A stretch of DNA of 64,000 nucleotides from Cafeteria roenbergensis (taxonomy: Eukaryota > Sar > Bigyra > Bicosoecida > Cafeteriaceae), in the NCBI GenBank assembly GCA_008330645.1, contig VLTN01000001.1:806001-870000 (forward strand), given 5' to 3'. The notes beneath the pieces are model-generated. The model was not told the DNA's origin. It saw nothing but the letters and a program-made list of their open reading frames with translations, and did not search any database. Every line of letters begins with the position of its first letter. Position 1 is the first letter of the stretch. This document shows positions 24,750 to 34,500 of this stretch, piece after piece. The translations under genes and the position numbers were made by a program.

Positions 24750-26928
24750 ATGAACTCTGCGCGATTTCAGGTGTGCCGGGTGTGAGACGTGCGGCGAGTC
24801 ATCCTGTGGCTGGCGAGTGCTCGCCGCGGCGGCCCGTGCCACGCAGCCCGCATTGCATTTGCGCTCCCATGCCCCGCCTGTGGGTCCGCAGGTGCAAAGA
24901 GAACGAAGGCAGGTATACATGCCCACGCTGCAACGCGGTGTACTGCTCTGTTCGCTGCTATCAGGTGAGTACCGCGTTGGAGGGCTGCGCGCACCAAAGC
25001 CGCCTCGAGTTGTGCCGCGCTTGCCCGATGAGCGTCGACCTGCGCGGAGCTGCCCGCCCTCGGTGTGCTCGCAGGAACACAATTCCGAGTGTTTCGACGC
25101 GTTCGCCCGGGCCCACATCGCCGACGACGAAGGCGACTCGGGCTCGGGCTCGGCTGCTGCCTCTGCCGCCGGGCCTCCAGCCCTTCCGCCTGCCCATCGC
25201 CGCGCCCTAGCAGAGGACACCGTGGAGAGGCTTCGCGACATTGCGGAGGCGTGGGGCGAGGGGGGGGCGACGCCAGGCGCTGCCGACGGGCGCGAGGCGG
25301 ACACGCCTCTGACTGCTCTGCCCGTCGATGCGCGGCGATCCTTCCTGCGAGACGTGGCGGCTGGCCGCGTGAGGCCTCCCCGTGACGACGGCGGCAGCCA
25401 AAGTCCGGCTGACGGCCGGTGGCGCGGGTGGTGGGAGCAGGAGGGCACTGCGACTGCACACCACCCCGCCGTGGCCGCCGCGCTCACGGCCGGACGCAGA
25501 CGCGCGCGCTCGGAAACTGCCTCCTTCGGAGGGTCGCGGACCCTTGTGACCGAGGTGGCGCCTCGGCCGCCGCCGGGCCTTGTCCCGCAAGACGCTGGAA
25601 GCGGCGAGCCGCGCGGCGGGCAGCCGCCGCCGCCAACCACGACCGCCCCCGGCGGCCATGCCGGGCCCCGTGGTGCTGATGACGATGATGGTGATGATGC
25701 TGATGGTGGTGGTGGTGGCGGTCCTGGCGGCAAGCTCACGGCCCTGCCCTGGGCTGCGACGCGCGTCTTGGCAGCGGCTGACGCCGGGAGGCTGCCGTCC
25801 CCCTCAGACCTGCTGCGGGGCAGGGCCCCGTCCGCGCAGCTGGTGGGCCACGCGGCAGAGTCCGCGTTTGCGACTGTGTTCGTTTGGAGGCTCTACGCAG
25901 GGGACCCTGCGGGCGTGGACGCTGCGGGGGCCTGCGAGCTGCTGGGCAGCCTGGCGCCGTCGTTGGTCTCGGCGCCCCCACCCAGGCAAGGCAGCGGCCT
26001 CGCAAAGCACGAGGCGCCCGCCGGGGCGTCTGGCGCCGGCGGTGGGGCCGCCCGGGGGGCGGACGCTGTCTTGGCGTGCCTGCCAGCGTCAGCGAGCGCT
26101 GCGCTGCGCACGGCCGGCGCTGGGCCGGGGCAGGCTGCCCTGGCTCTCGCTGACACGGCGGGTGTGGCCGCCTCTCGCCGCACCATGGTGGAGACGCTTG
26201 CGCGGGCCGGGGAGCTGCTCGCGGCCTCGGCAGCGGACGCGATGGCGCAGCTTGCCGCCGCACCCGACGGCGCCCGCAGCTCGACTGCGCTCCCCAGCGG
26301 CGCAAGCGGCGCTGCGCCGGGGGAACGCGTTGACCGGCTTGCTCTGCGCTTGCGCAAGCGGCTGGCTCTGCCCGGACTGGACGTGGAACCGCTGCGGTGG
26401 CGGGCAGCGGCGGCAGCCGCCCTGCGAGCGGCCGAAGGCTCGACACGCCCCCTGTCAGCGCGGGAGGCCAAGGCCAGCCAGCGCGCGGTCGCGCGCGTGT
26501 CAGCCGCGTATCGGAAGCTGTGGTTCCTCGCCGTCGTTGCGGCCGACGCCCCGGACGGCTGGCTCCAGTCCGTGGCGGACGGGGCCGCGGCGGCGCATCG
26601 CCGGGCGACGGAGGAGGGCGGTTGGGCCGCGCCAAGGCGCGAGCACAGCGCAGGCGAGGACCTGGCCGCGGCTGCCCGGGCGGCCGGGGTGCCCGTCGGC
26701 CTGGCCTCGGCCCGCGCCGGCTCTGCCCCGGGCGGAGGCTCGGTGCCCAGCGGGCCACCGGCAGCTGCGAGCACGACGTCGGCAGCAGGACGTGTCCATG
26801 CGCGGGCCCGTGGAGCTGACGAGCGGCGTGTTGCGGCGGCCAGGGCAGAGCTCGCCCGGCTGCGGCGCGCTGGGCTTGACACGGCCGCCCGCGGAGGAGC
26901 TGGCGGGGAGCTGGAGGAGATGGACTAG
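24750..26928 (+). CDS. HIT-type zinc finger protein, ZNHIT2-like
   Basis: Three exons: 24750-24781, 24892-24964, 25075-26928; 652 residues. The zinc finger is assembled across both introns. Cysteines 9, 12, 21, 24, 29, 33 and 41 with His37 lie in the HIT pattern, with the typical core RYTCPRCNAVYCSVRCYQ followed by EHNSECFDAF. This matches the ZNHIT2 subgroup, a co-factor of the R2TP/HSP90 machinery and of box C/D snoRNP and U5 snRNP assembly. After the finger come acidic and Pro/Gly-rich linkers (about residues 50-300), then an Ala-rich helical region (about 310-640, for example FATVFVWRLYAGDP and AYRKLWFLAVVAA) that probably corresponds to the conserved C-terminal helical part of ZNHIT2. 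It is longer than the human protein (about 400). Donors are GTGAGA and GTGAGT, acceptors CGCAG. Confidence 0.85.
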
Positions 26929-27545
26929 CGAGGGGCGCCTGATCGGCGCTTGATTGCAGAGGGGCAGACGCCGTGGATGCTGGCGCGTGTCCGCGAGTCC
27001 GCCGCAGGATGGCTTTCGGCGGGCATGCAGACGCAGCAGTTGCGCTTGTCGGTCGTCCTTCCGGCTGTGGAGCCCCTTTCGCCCCGCGCTTGCCGGGGCT
27101 TGCTTTGCGGCACCAATCAGAACCGAGTATGTTGCTCCTCAGCTGAGCAGTCACGCCCAGGCTGGTGGGGGCCTGAGCATCTGAGGAAACGGTGCTAGAG
27201 CATGCGATGCATGCGAACTGCATCCCTCCGCAGGCGGGTCCAGCTGCGCCCCTGCCCCCCGGCGCGCAACGCGCACGCACACGCACACGCACACATACGA
27301 GAGGGAGGATCACTGGCAGGCAACCTGGCCTTCGTCTCGCGTGTGCTTGGCGGCTGGAGGCGGCACTGTTGCGCATGCAAACACAGAATTGGACCGAGCA
27401 AGCGCGCTCAGAGGGCACAACGCAAGAGCGATGCACTCGAAGACGCGTGCACTCACGACCGCAGGCCCACGCTGGCCTGGGCGCGGGGTGCTAAGGAGGC
27501 GGCTGCGAGAAGAGAGCCAAGCAGCGCGCGGGTCCCTGGAGACGC
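26929..27545. other. Convergent intergenic region with CA-rich microsatellite
   Basis: 617 bp between two converging genes, the longest gap in the window. It holds a short (CA/GCAC) repeat at about 27271-27298 and otherwise no recognisable gene. Base composition is somewhat less G+C-biased than in the coding parts. Confidence 0.5.
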
Positions 27546-28735
27546 TCAGGCCATGCCCTCTCGCTGGGATGCCAGCTTCGCCTGCAGGGTAGCAATGCGG
27601 TTGTCCTTGAGGCGGACGAGCTGCTCGAGCTTGCGGATCTTGAGCTCGAGGTACTCGTTCGTCTCAAGCAGCTCCTGGATGCGCTGCTCCTTGTGGACGA
27701 GCGCGGCGGTCTCGGCGGGCCCTGCCCCGCTGGAGGCGGCGGAGTGGGGCGCCGAGCTGGACGGGAATGCGCCAGCTGCAGCAGGGGACTCTGACGGGTA
27801 GCCGTGGTCCTCCTCCGCCGCGGACCTGGCGGCGGCACCGCCGAATGCGGAGGACCCGCCGGACGCGCCGAGGCCGCGGCTGGCCGAACCGCCGCCTGAC
27901 GAGCGCGTGGAACGCCGCGCCTTGATATCACTGATGCACGCCTGCAGGCGCATCAGCACATGCTCCACAACGTCGGGGGTGCAGTTGACCACAGCCTCGA
28001 TCTCGGCCGGCGTGAGCTCGAACTTCATGCGCCGCAGAACCTTCTCTGCGGGCCACGGGCACGCGCGATGACGACATCAAACGATCGCGCGCGTGCTGGG
28101 AACGCTGGAGAGTGGGGGCGGGACCACGACTGCGGGAACGGGCGAGGCTGCGCGGCGGAGAGGCCATGCAACGCAACTCACGGCTCAGCGTGCTCCAGTT
28201 GTACATCTTCTGCTTCGTCGAGTTGGCCGCCGAATAGTTGTGCAGCTGGACGAGCTTGGGAAAGTAGTGCTGGATCACCTCGGCCATCATGACTGCGAGG
28301 CGTCGGGGCGCGGAAGCGGGCGCGATTGCAAATCGGGCGGCCACGCAGCTCGTCGCCTGGCCCGAGCCATCCGCAAGCGCCGGCCGAGAGTGCGCCACCG
28401 CGTGCAACGCGCGGGACACGAGGGCGCAGCGTGTCTGGGAGGGGTGCGAGAGGGCTGGATCGCGCGCGGCCAAGGCTGGGCGGGGAGGCTGCCGGCAGCA
28501 AGTCTCGTCCCGCGGGTGGGCGCGCGAAAGCGAGCGGCCCGTGCGCGTCCCTCCCCGCACGACCGCGGCGCCGCCGATTGGCCCGGAGCAGCTGCACGAG
28601 CGATGCCACCTCACCCCCGTCGCTAAAGTCCCTCGTGCAGTTTCTCTTTGGCCTCGACAGCGGGATGGAATCCAGCCACGAATAGACGGCCTGCTTCTGG
28701 TCGTCATCCGACAAGCGCGGGACGGAAGAGGCCAT
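27546..28735 (-). CDS. SPEF1/CLAMP, calponin-homology ciliary microtubule protein
   Basis: Three exons on the minus strand: 28615-28735, 28182-28292, 27546-28045; 243 residues. The N-terminal CH-like domain closely follows SPEF1: WLDSIPLSRPKRN, TRDFSDGVMMAEVI, HYFPKLVQLHNY, SAANSTKQKMYNW, KVLRRMKFEL (residues 17-85). A Ser/Gly-rich linker follows, then a C-terminal coiled coil (about 190-240) with the family pattern of a heptad helix ending IRKLEQLVRLKDNRIATLQAKL. SPEF1/CLAMP binds and bundles microtubules in motile cilia, including the central apparatus, and sets microtubule orientation. The length is close to human SPEF1 (about 236). Each splice join restores a conserved motif (DFSDG|VMMAEV; LS|QKVLRR). 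Together with katanin and the ODA docking gene it supports a flagellated organism. Confidence 0.94.
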
Positions 28736-29122
28736 GGCGGCGCGCTCGGCTGCGCTCAGTGGGGGGAGGCGGAGAGCTTTTGCTCAACCCTGCGGCCGGC
28801 GGAGGGGCGGCGGCACCAGGTCCGCGCGCGAGTGCGCTCACGCGACCGTTGGCGCGCGCGGCGGACGCGCCCTCCCTGATGGGAAATCTGCCGCGGCGGC
28901 TGCCGCGACCGGAGGCTGCTCTGCCGGTTTCGCTCGCATGGCAGCCACGCCGCCCCGCAGCGCTCAGGACAGCGTTTGGTTGTGCCGATCGGGTGCAGCG
29001 CAGCGCGTCCTCCGAGGGCGGCCACGGGGCGGAGCGGGTTCGGAGGGGCGCTGTCGGAAACGCCAACAAGGCGCCGGCCAAGCCTTGGCAATCGCACAAA
29101 GACACGCACAGCCGGCAGGTGT
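28736..29122. other. Intergenic, upstream of SPEF1
   Basis: 387 bp between the start of SPEF1 and the stop of the UNC93-like gene, both on the minus strand. It presumably carries the SPEF1 promoter and the UNC93-like 3' end. No motif, such as an X-box palindrome, could be established by eye. Confidence 0.4.
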
Positions 29123-31334
29123 TCAAGAGAGCAGGTGGTCGGAGGCCTCAGACTTGGATGCGCCCGGTGAGGTGGCCTCCAACCTCCGCGTGGCATCCAG
29201 GCGCTGAACGGTGGCGTCCATGTACAGCATGCAGCCCACAGCCACGACGATGACTGCCAAGAGCAACCCAACCTGGATCGCCATTTCCTTGACGAAAATG
29301 TTCATCGCGAGCTGCACGGCGAAACCGAAGCTCTGCCACATGCGGAGGTCTGCGGAACAGGAGCGTGGGCGGCGGGGCACAGAGCAAGGCGTCGAGGGGG
29401 CGAGCTGGGGGCGCTGCGAACTCGGTGCTGACTGCGCTGCGCCGGACCGGGCGCCGGCGCGTCTCACTCCCTTGGGCCGCGTCGCGGTCGGACTCCTCCT
29501 CGAAAAAGGTTGACGACTGGAGGATGGCCGGGACCTGGCTTTCCCACACGATGTCGCTTACCGAGAACGCGATGCTGAGCGCGAACACGATGACGTACGA
29601 CACCGGCTCGCAGCCCTCCCCGTCCGGCTTGGCGCATGCCGGCACAGCATCGGTGCCGTTGAGGACGAGCATCGTGGACAAGAAGAGGACCGCGAAGATC
29701 CCCGCCATGATCACAACGGGCTTGCGGCCTACGCGCGCCACCAGCAGCCCGAACACCAGGCTCAGCAGCGTGTTGCTCAGGTAGAAGGACCCTTGCACGA
29801 ACCCAACCATGTCTGTGGGGAGAAGCTGTCTGCCTTCCCCCGCGTGCGGGGCGTAGAATCCCGGGAACTGCGCGAAGAACCAGCCGAGGCTCATGCCGTT
29901 GTAGATGACGATGGGGAGCATGAGCTGCATGCGCCGGCTCGTCATCAGCAGGTTCAGCGTCGACATGAGCGTGGCGCCGCCGCCAGCGGCAGGCGCGTCG
30001 GCCGGATCCGGCATAGACTCGGCAAGTGCCCCGTCGGCGTTGAGCGCGGGAGAGTCAGCGCTGACCGCCAAGGAGTCGTCGTCACCAGCTACGACCTTGC
30101 CGCCGGTGCGATGGGTCACCCCAGTGGCGTGCTTGGAGCTTCCAAGGGTGAGGTCGTCCCCGGCAGCCAGGCGCTCGCGCTCCGTCTCCTCCTTCGCGCG
30201 CTCCGCTGCCGTCATGGGCGGCTGGGCGGGAAGGAAGACGAAGATGCACACGCCCACCAACGAGGCCACGCCCAGGCCGATGAATAGGTACTGGTTGGCC
30301 GCGTCGGCATTTCCTTTGCCGGCCGCCAGCTGCACCAGGGACGAGGCCACGAGCCCGGTGAGACCGGTGAACTGGAACACGGCCCAGAACTGCGCGCCCA
30401 CGCACGAGCATTGGGGGGGGGGGGGGGGGGGGGGAGGGAGGGAGGGGGGGAAGAGGCGAGGAAGGGTAAGCAGGTTGGAAGACGCGTGGGAAGGGCTGGA
30501 GGGCGGCGGACGTCAGCCAGTGGGAGGCTGCCAGGCGGGCTGTCTGGGAGGCCAGGCGCGGTCAGTGGACGCTGCGGCACCAGGCATAGAGGGAGACGAA
30601 GACTCACCACGCCGTTGAGACGCGAGGTGACGGCCTCGATGGGCTCCCCCGTGCTCGTGGCCTCGCGCACGGACGCTCGGCCGAGGTAGATGCCGTTGCC
30701 CGTCCACAGCATGGACGCCGAGACTCCCACAAGCGAGAAGACGGGGATGGAGAGCGGCATGCGCGCCATGCCCTTGAGCGGAATGACGTAAGAAAACACC
30801 AGCAAGCAGTAGGGAATAGCGCCCACGAGCATGGACCACCTGCGCGACAGCAAGCGGCCAGCATAGCGCTGTCGGGACAGATCCTTGCCGGCAAGCCGCC
30901 CCCGCGCGAGAGTGAGCTGTCATGCGCCAGCGCCCCCCACCCCCCGAAAGGGGGCCAAAACCGAGGCAGTGACATCTCGCCTCACTTTGGGCCAATGTAT
31001 TGAACAAGCTTGGGCGTGATGATGCACAGCAGCGTGAAAAAGCCGTACAGCGCCGCAAGGCTGGCATTCGCCACTTCCGTCTCCATCAGCGTCGTAGCCA
31101 GCGCCTGCGCACGCAAGAGCAGCCCTCCAAACACCCCACTCGACGCCCACACGGTGGCACGATGCAGCCGGCCGGGCGGCAAGCTGCGCCGGCGGACGCA
31201 GCCCAAGGCAGCTTGAGCGGCAACTCGCAGACCTGGGCCCGCTAAACGCTCACCTGGGCCGTGTTAAACGCCACAAACACGAGGAAGAATGCCCCGCTCG
31301 TGATGTAGGCACCGCACACATTGGCCGACACCAT
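29123..31334 (-). CDS. UNC93-like multi-pass membrane transporter (MFS fold)
   Basis: Five exons on the minus strand: 31254-31334, 30986-31104, 30608-30839, 29468-30389, 29123-29349; 526 residues. Features of the UNC93 branch of the major facilitator superfamily are visible: the first helix with AFNTAQ, ANASLAALYGFF, the GPKWSML motif after helix 2, the WTGNGIYLGR motif, FWAVFQFTGLTGLVASSL, SLGWFFAQFPGFY, GLLVARVGRKPVVI and a C-terminal LRMWQSFGFA motif. About eleven to twelve hydrophobic segments are readable. An acidic/Ser-rich cytosolic loop of about 80 residues lies in the middle. Known members act in trafficking (UNC93B1) or channel regulation (UNC-93); the substrate here is unknown. Every intron join restores frame and motif. 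Intron 3 contains a long C tract on the coding strand just upstream of its acceptor. Confidence 0.9.
30413..30434. repeat. Homopolymer of 22 G (C on the coding strand) in an intron
   Basis: A run of about 22 G followed by a G-rich purine stretch to about 30450. On the coding (minus) strand it is a C tract ending about 24 nt before the acceptor at 30390, so it may act as, or inflate, the polypyrimidine tract. Length is likely polymorphic and prone to sequencing error. Confidence 0.85.
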
Positions 31335-31533
31335 GGTCCTCGCGCGAGGCCAGGCGGGTGCACTTCAACGTGTGTCCAGCAGGAAGCATATATTTGCCCG
31401 GCGCTCAAGATTTGTGCGGGATTCGACACTCAACTTGAAATTGAGCCGCGAGAATCGCTTGCTTCACCAAAGCCGGCGCTGGACGGTGCCCTTGGCCGCT
31501 GCGTTGGCCCAATGCCGCGAACGACGTGTACGC

Positions 31534-34500
31534 TCACTTGAGCGCGGCGCACTTGCTCCCCTTGGTGAACGCGCAAGCCGTGCAGATGGTAGCCGCCATA
31601 CCAGTGTGCGGCGGCACCCTGGCACTGCAGCGAGCGCAGTTGTTGGCCTTCGAGAAGGTGCAGACGTTGCACAAGGTGGCGGGGCGCCGCGGCCCCGCGC
31701 CGGGCCGCTCGCAAATGAGGCAGACCACGAGGCCGCCGCGCGAGCAGGCCTGGCACAGCAGCGCGGCCGTGGTGTTCATCATTGTGAAGATCGGCTTGCC
31801 GCACCGCACGCCTGTCCCATCCCTTGGCGGCTTGGACTGCGTCGACACCTGCCCGAAGCAGTGGAACCGGCCAATGCGCAGCGAGAGCAGGATGCGGCCG
31901 GGCGACGCGGCCAGCGTGCGGCAGACGGCAACCGCGCCAGCGCAACCGCCCGGCAGGACGGCGAGCCCTCGCGGCCCGACCCCCACAACGGCCAAGTCCG
32001 GAGCCGCTGCCCCTGCGCCGCCGCTGGCCGTGTCTGGGGCAGCTGTGCCTGCCCTCACGCGCACCCAGCCGCTGCCCTCCGCCTCCCTCCCGGCCTCGGC
32101 CCGCGGCGCCACGACGCGGGCCACGGGCAGCCCGGCAACCGACGGGTGGCCGCCCTCCGCGCTACCCGCGTCCAGCGGCAGCGGCCCGCAGGCCGCCTCC
32201 GTCACGCTGAGAAAATCGGTCCAATGCGGGCTGTCTCGCCCCGCGAGCACCGCCGCAAGCCCGGCGTCGGGACACCGCTCGAAGGACGCGCCGCTGATGC
32301 GCCGCCAGGCCATAGATTCCGCCCTGCTGAGGGACCCTGTCGACGTTTGAATCAACAGGTCGGCTTGAGGGATCGCGAGAGTGTTCCCGCTGATGTCCTT
32401 GAGCAGAGCCAACGACGTGAAGCGCGCGCCCTGCTCCACCTCGAGCGGCGCCACCGGCAGCGACGCCCACGGGTCAGCCGCCTCGGCGACCACGCGGACG
32501 GGCACGGCTCCCACGGCCACTGGCGCCCCGCCCAGCGTGATGACGCACGCATACGCGCCAGCCACCACTGGCACAAACCACAGAACTCGTCCGAGCCACG
32601 CCGCCCCTTTTGGCCTCTGAGCGCCGCCGCCCAGCGACGCGCACTCGCCCCGGCCCCCCTCGGCCGCGTCGGTGGCCAAGCCCACGGTGGCCAGGTGGCG
32701 CGTCGGGCCCTCCAGCACCCCCCCCACCTCCACCGAGCGCGGGATCGGAATCGGCTCGCCGTCCGCTCCCAGCGCCAGGACCAGGAGGCGGACTGGCTGG
32801 CCCGCGACCGCAACGGACACCGAGTCCGCCGGGCCGTGGATCTCCCACCGAGCGGGCGCAAAGAGCGAGCCGGCGCTCGCGGAGTGCGCGGCACGCAGGC
32901 CGGGGCCGTCGGAGCCCGCCGACGACAGCGGCTCTGCCGACGGGGCCTCTGAACCGGCTTGCTCCGAGACTGGCACGGAGCCGCGAGACGAAGGCAATTC
33001 CCCGTCCGCCCCGGTGCCTACAGTGGCGGCGTCGTGGTCTCGGCCGAGGGAGTCGCCCGCGTCGCTCCAGCCGTCGTCCCACGTCTGCCCTGCGGACGTT
33101 GCCCGGCGAAGCAGCTGCGGACCGATTCCGCGCTGGAGCATGGCGGTGTCGTCGGTGGCCGCGTCTGCCGCGGACTTGCCGATAAAGTGCCCACGCTGGT
33201 AGCCGAGCATGTCCTCCACAGCGGCGAGCGCCCCCGCCATGCGCGCCAGCATCCGCCGCGCCTGTGCCTTGGACCCGCTCTCCGCGCCGCCCTCGAGCGA
33301 CGCCCCGCTCCTCGCGCCGCCGCCAGCGCCGCCGCCGCCGCCGCCAGCCGACGCTGCCTCTGACGAGAGTCGCAACGCCTCTGCAAAGGCCTTCGCGCTT
33401 GACACCTCACGCCCGCCGTCCTCCTCCTGTGAGAGGCTTCCCGTCAGCGAGCGGTCGCAGTTCGCGGGCAGCGATCTGCACGTGCCGTCCTTCGCACCCG
33501 GCCCAGTCTCCTCCCCAAGCGGGCCCTTGCCACTCGCTGCCGCCACGGTCGCTGTCCAGCTGCCCGCATCCCCGAGTGGCTCCTCGGCCTCGTCGTCCTC
33601 GGCCTCATCCCTGGCCGCCGAGCCGACGGCCGAGCCGCTCGCCTCCAGCGCGGCGATGCAGAGCTGCCCCATTGATGCGCCGACGTCCTCGGCCGTGCCC
33701 GCGATGATTGCCGGCACGATGAGCTCCAGCGCGCTGGACGACCCGTAGACCGCATCGTACATGGTGAAGCTCGCAGCCATGTGCGCCACGGCATCCGCCT
33801 TGCCCTGCCGCGTGCCCTTGCGCAGGGCGCAGCGGGCGAGCGAGCAGCTGAGCCGCGCGACCAGGGGGTGGACGGGCGCGAAGCGAGCTGCGATGGCGCG
33901 CGCCGCCGTGTACAGCGCCTCCGGCCTGTCGAGGCCGTGATGGCCCCGCGACACGCCCGCTCCCGCGGGCAGGGCCGACAGAGCGGGCAGAGGCTCGCCG
34001 GAAGCCAGGGCGTCTTCCAGCGCCTCGGCGGCCACAGCCAGCGCCATCGCGCGAACCAGGCCGGCCAGAGGGGGTGCCCTGGCAGCTGCAGAGACGGCGA
34101 CCTGCGCAGCCTTGCCGCATGCTCCCTCCCGCCGCAGAGCCTGGGCGAGGCGCGTGGCCACTTGGGCGTGCTCAACGGACCGCTCGCCAATGGTGGACGC
34201 CACGAGCGCGGCCAGCTCCGTGAGCCAGCCGGACCCTGCCACTCCCGCCCGGAGGGAGAGGCGCCCGCCATCGGCGCCCCACGCTTGTCGCGCGCCGGCC
34301 TCCGACGAGCTCCCAGCTGCCAGTGCGGCTTCGGCTGCCGCCGCCGCTGCCGAGGCAGCCGCTGACGCTGCCGACGCCCCTGTCACCGTTGCTTCGTGGC
34401 GGGGGGCGCCCTCGCCCCCGGATGCGTCCGAGCACGCATCGTCTGACCCGGAGGCCTCGCCTGTCGCTTGCTCCAGGGCAGCAAGGGCATCGGTCTCGTC

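Noticed and set aside
31321-32952. Plus-strand frame of 543 codons
   Set aside because: Antisense of the filamin/CRIPT-like end of the Clu gene, which has recognisable motifs on the minus strand.
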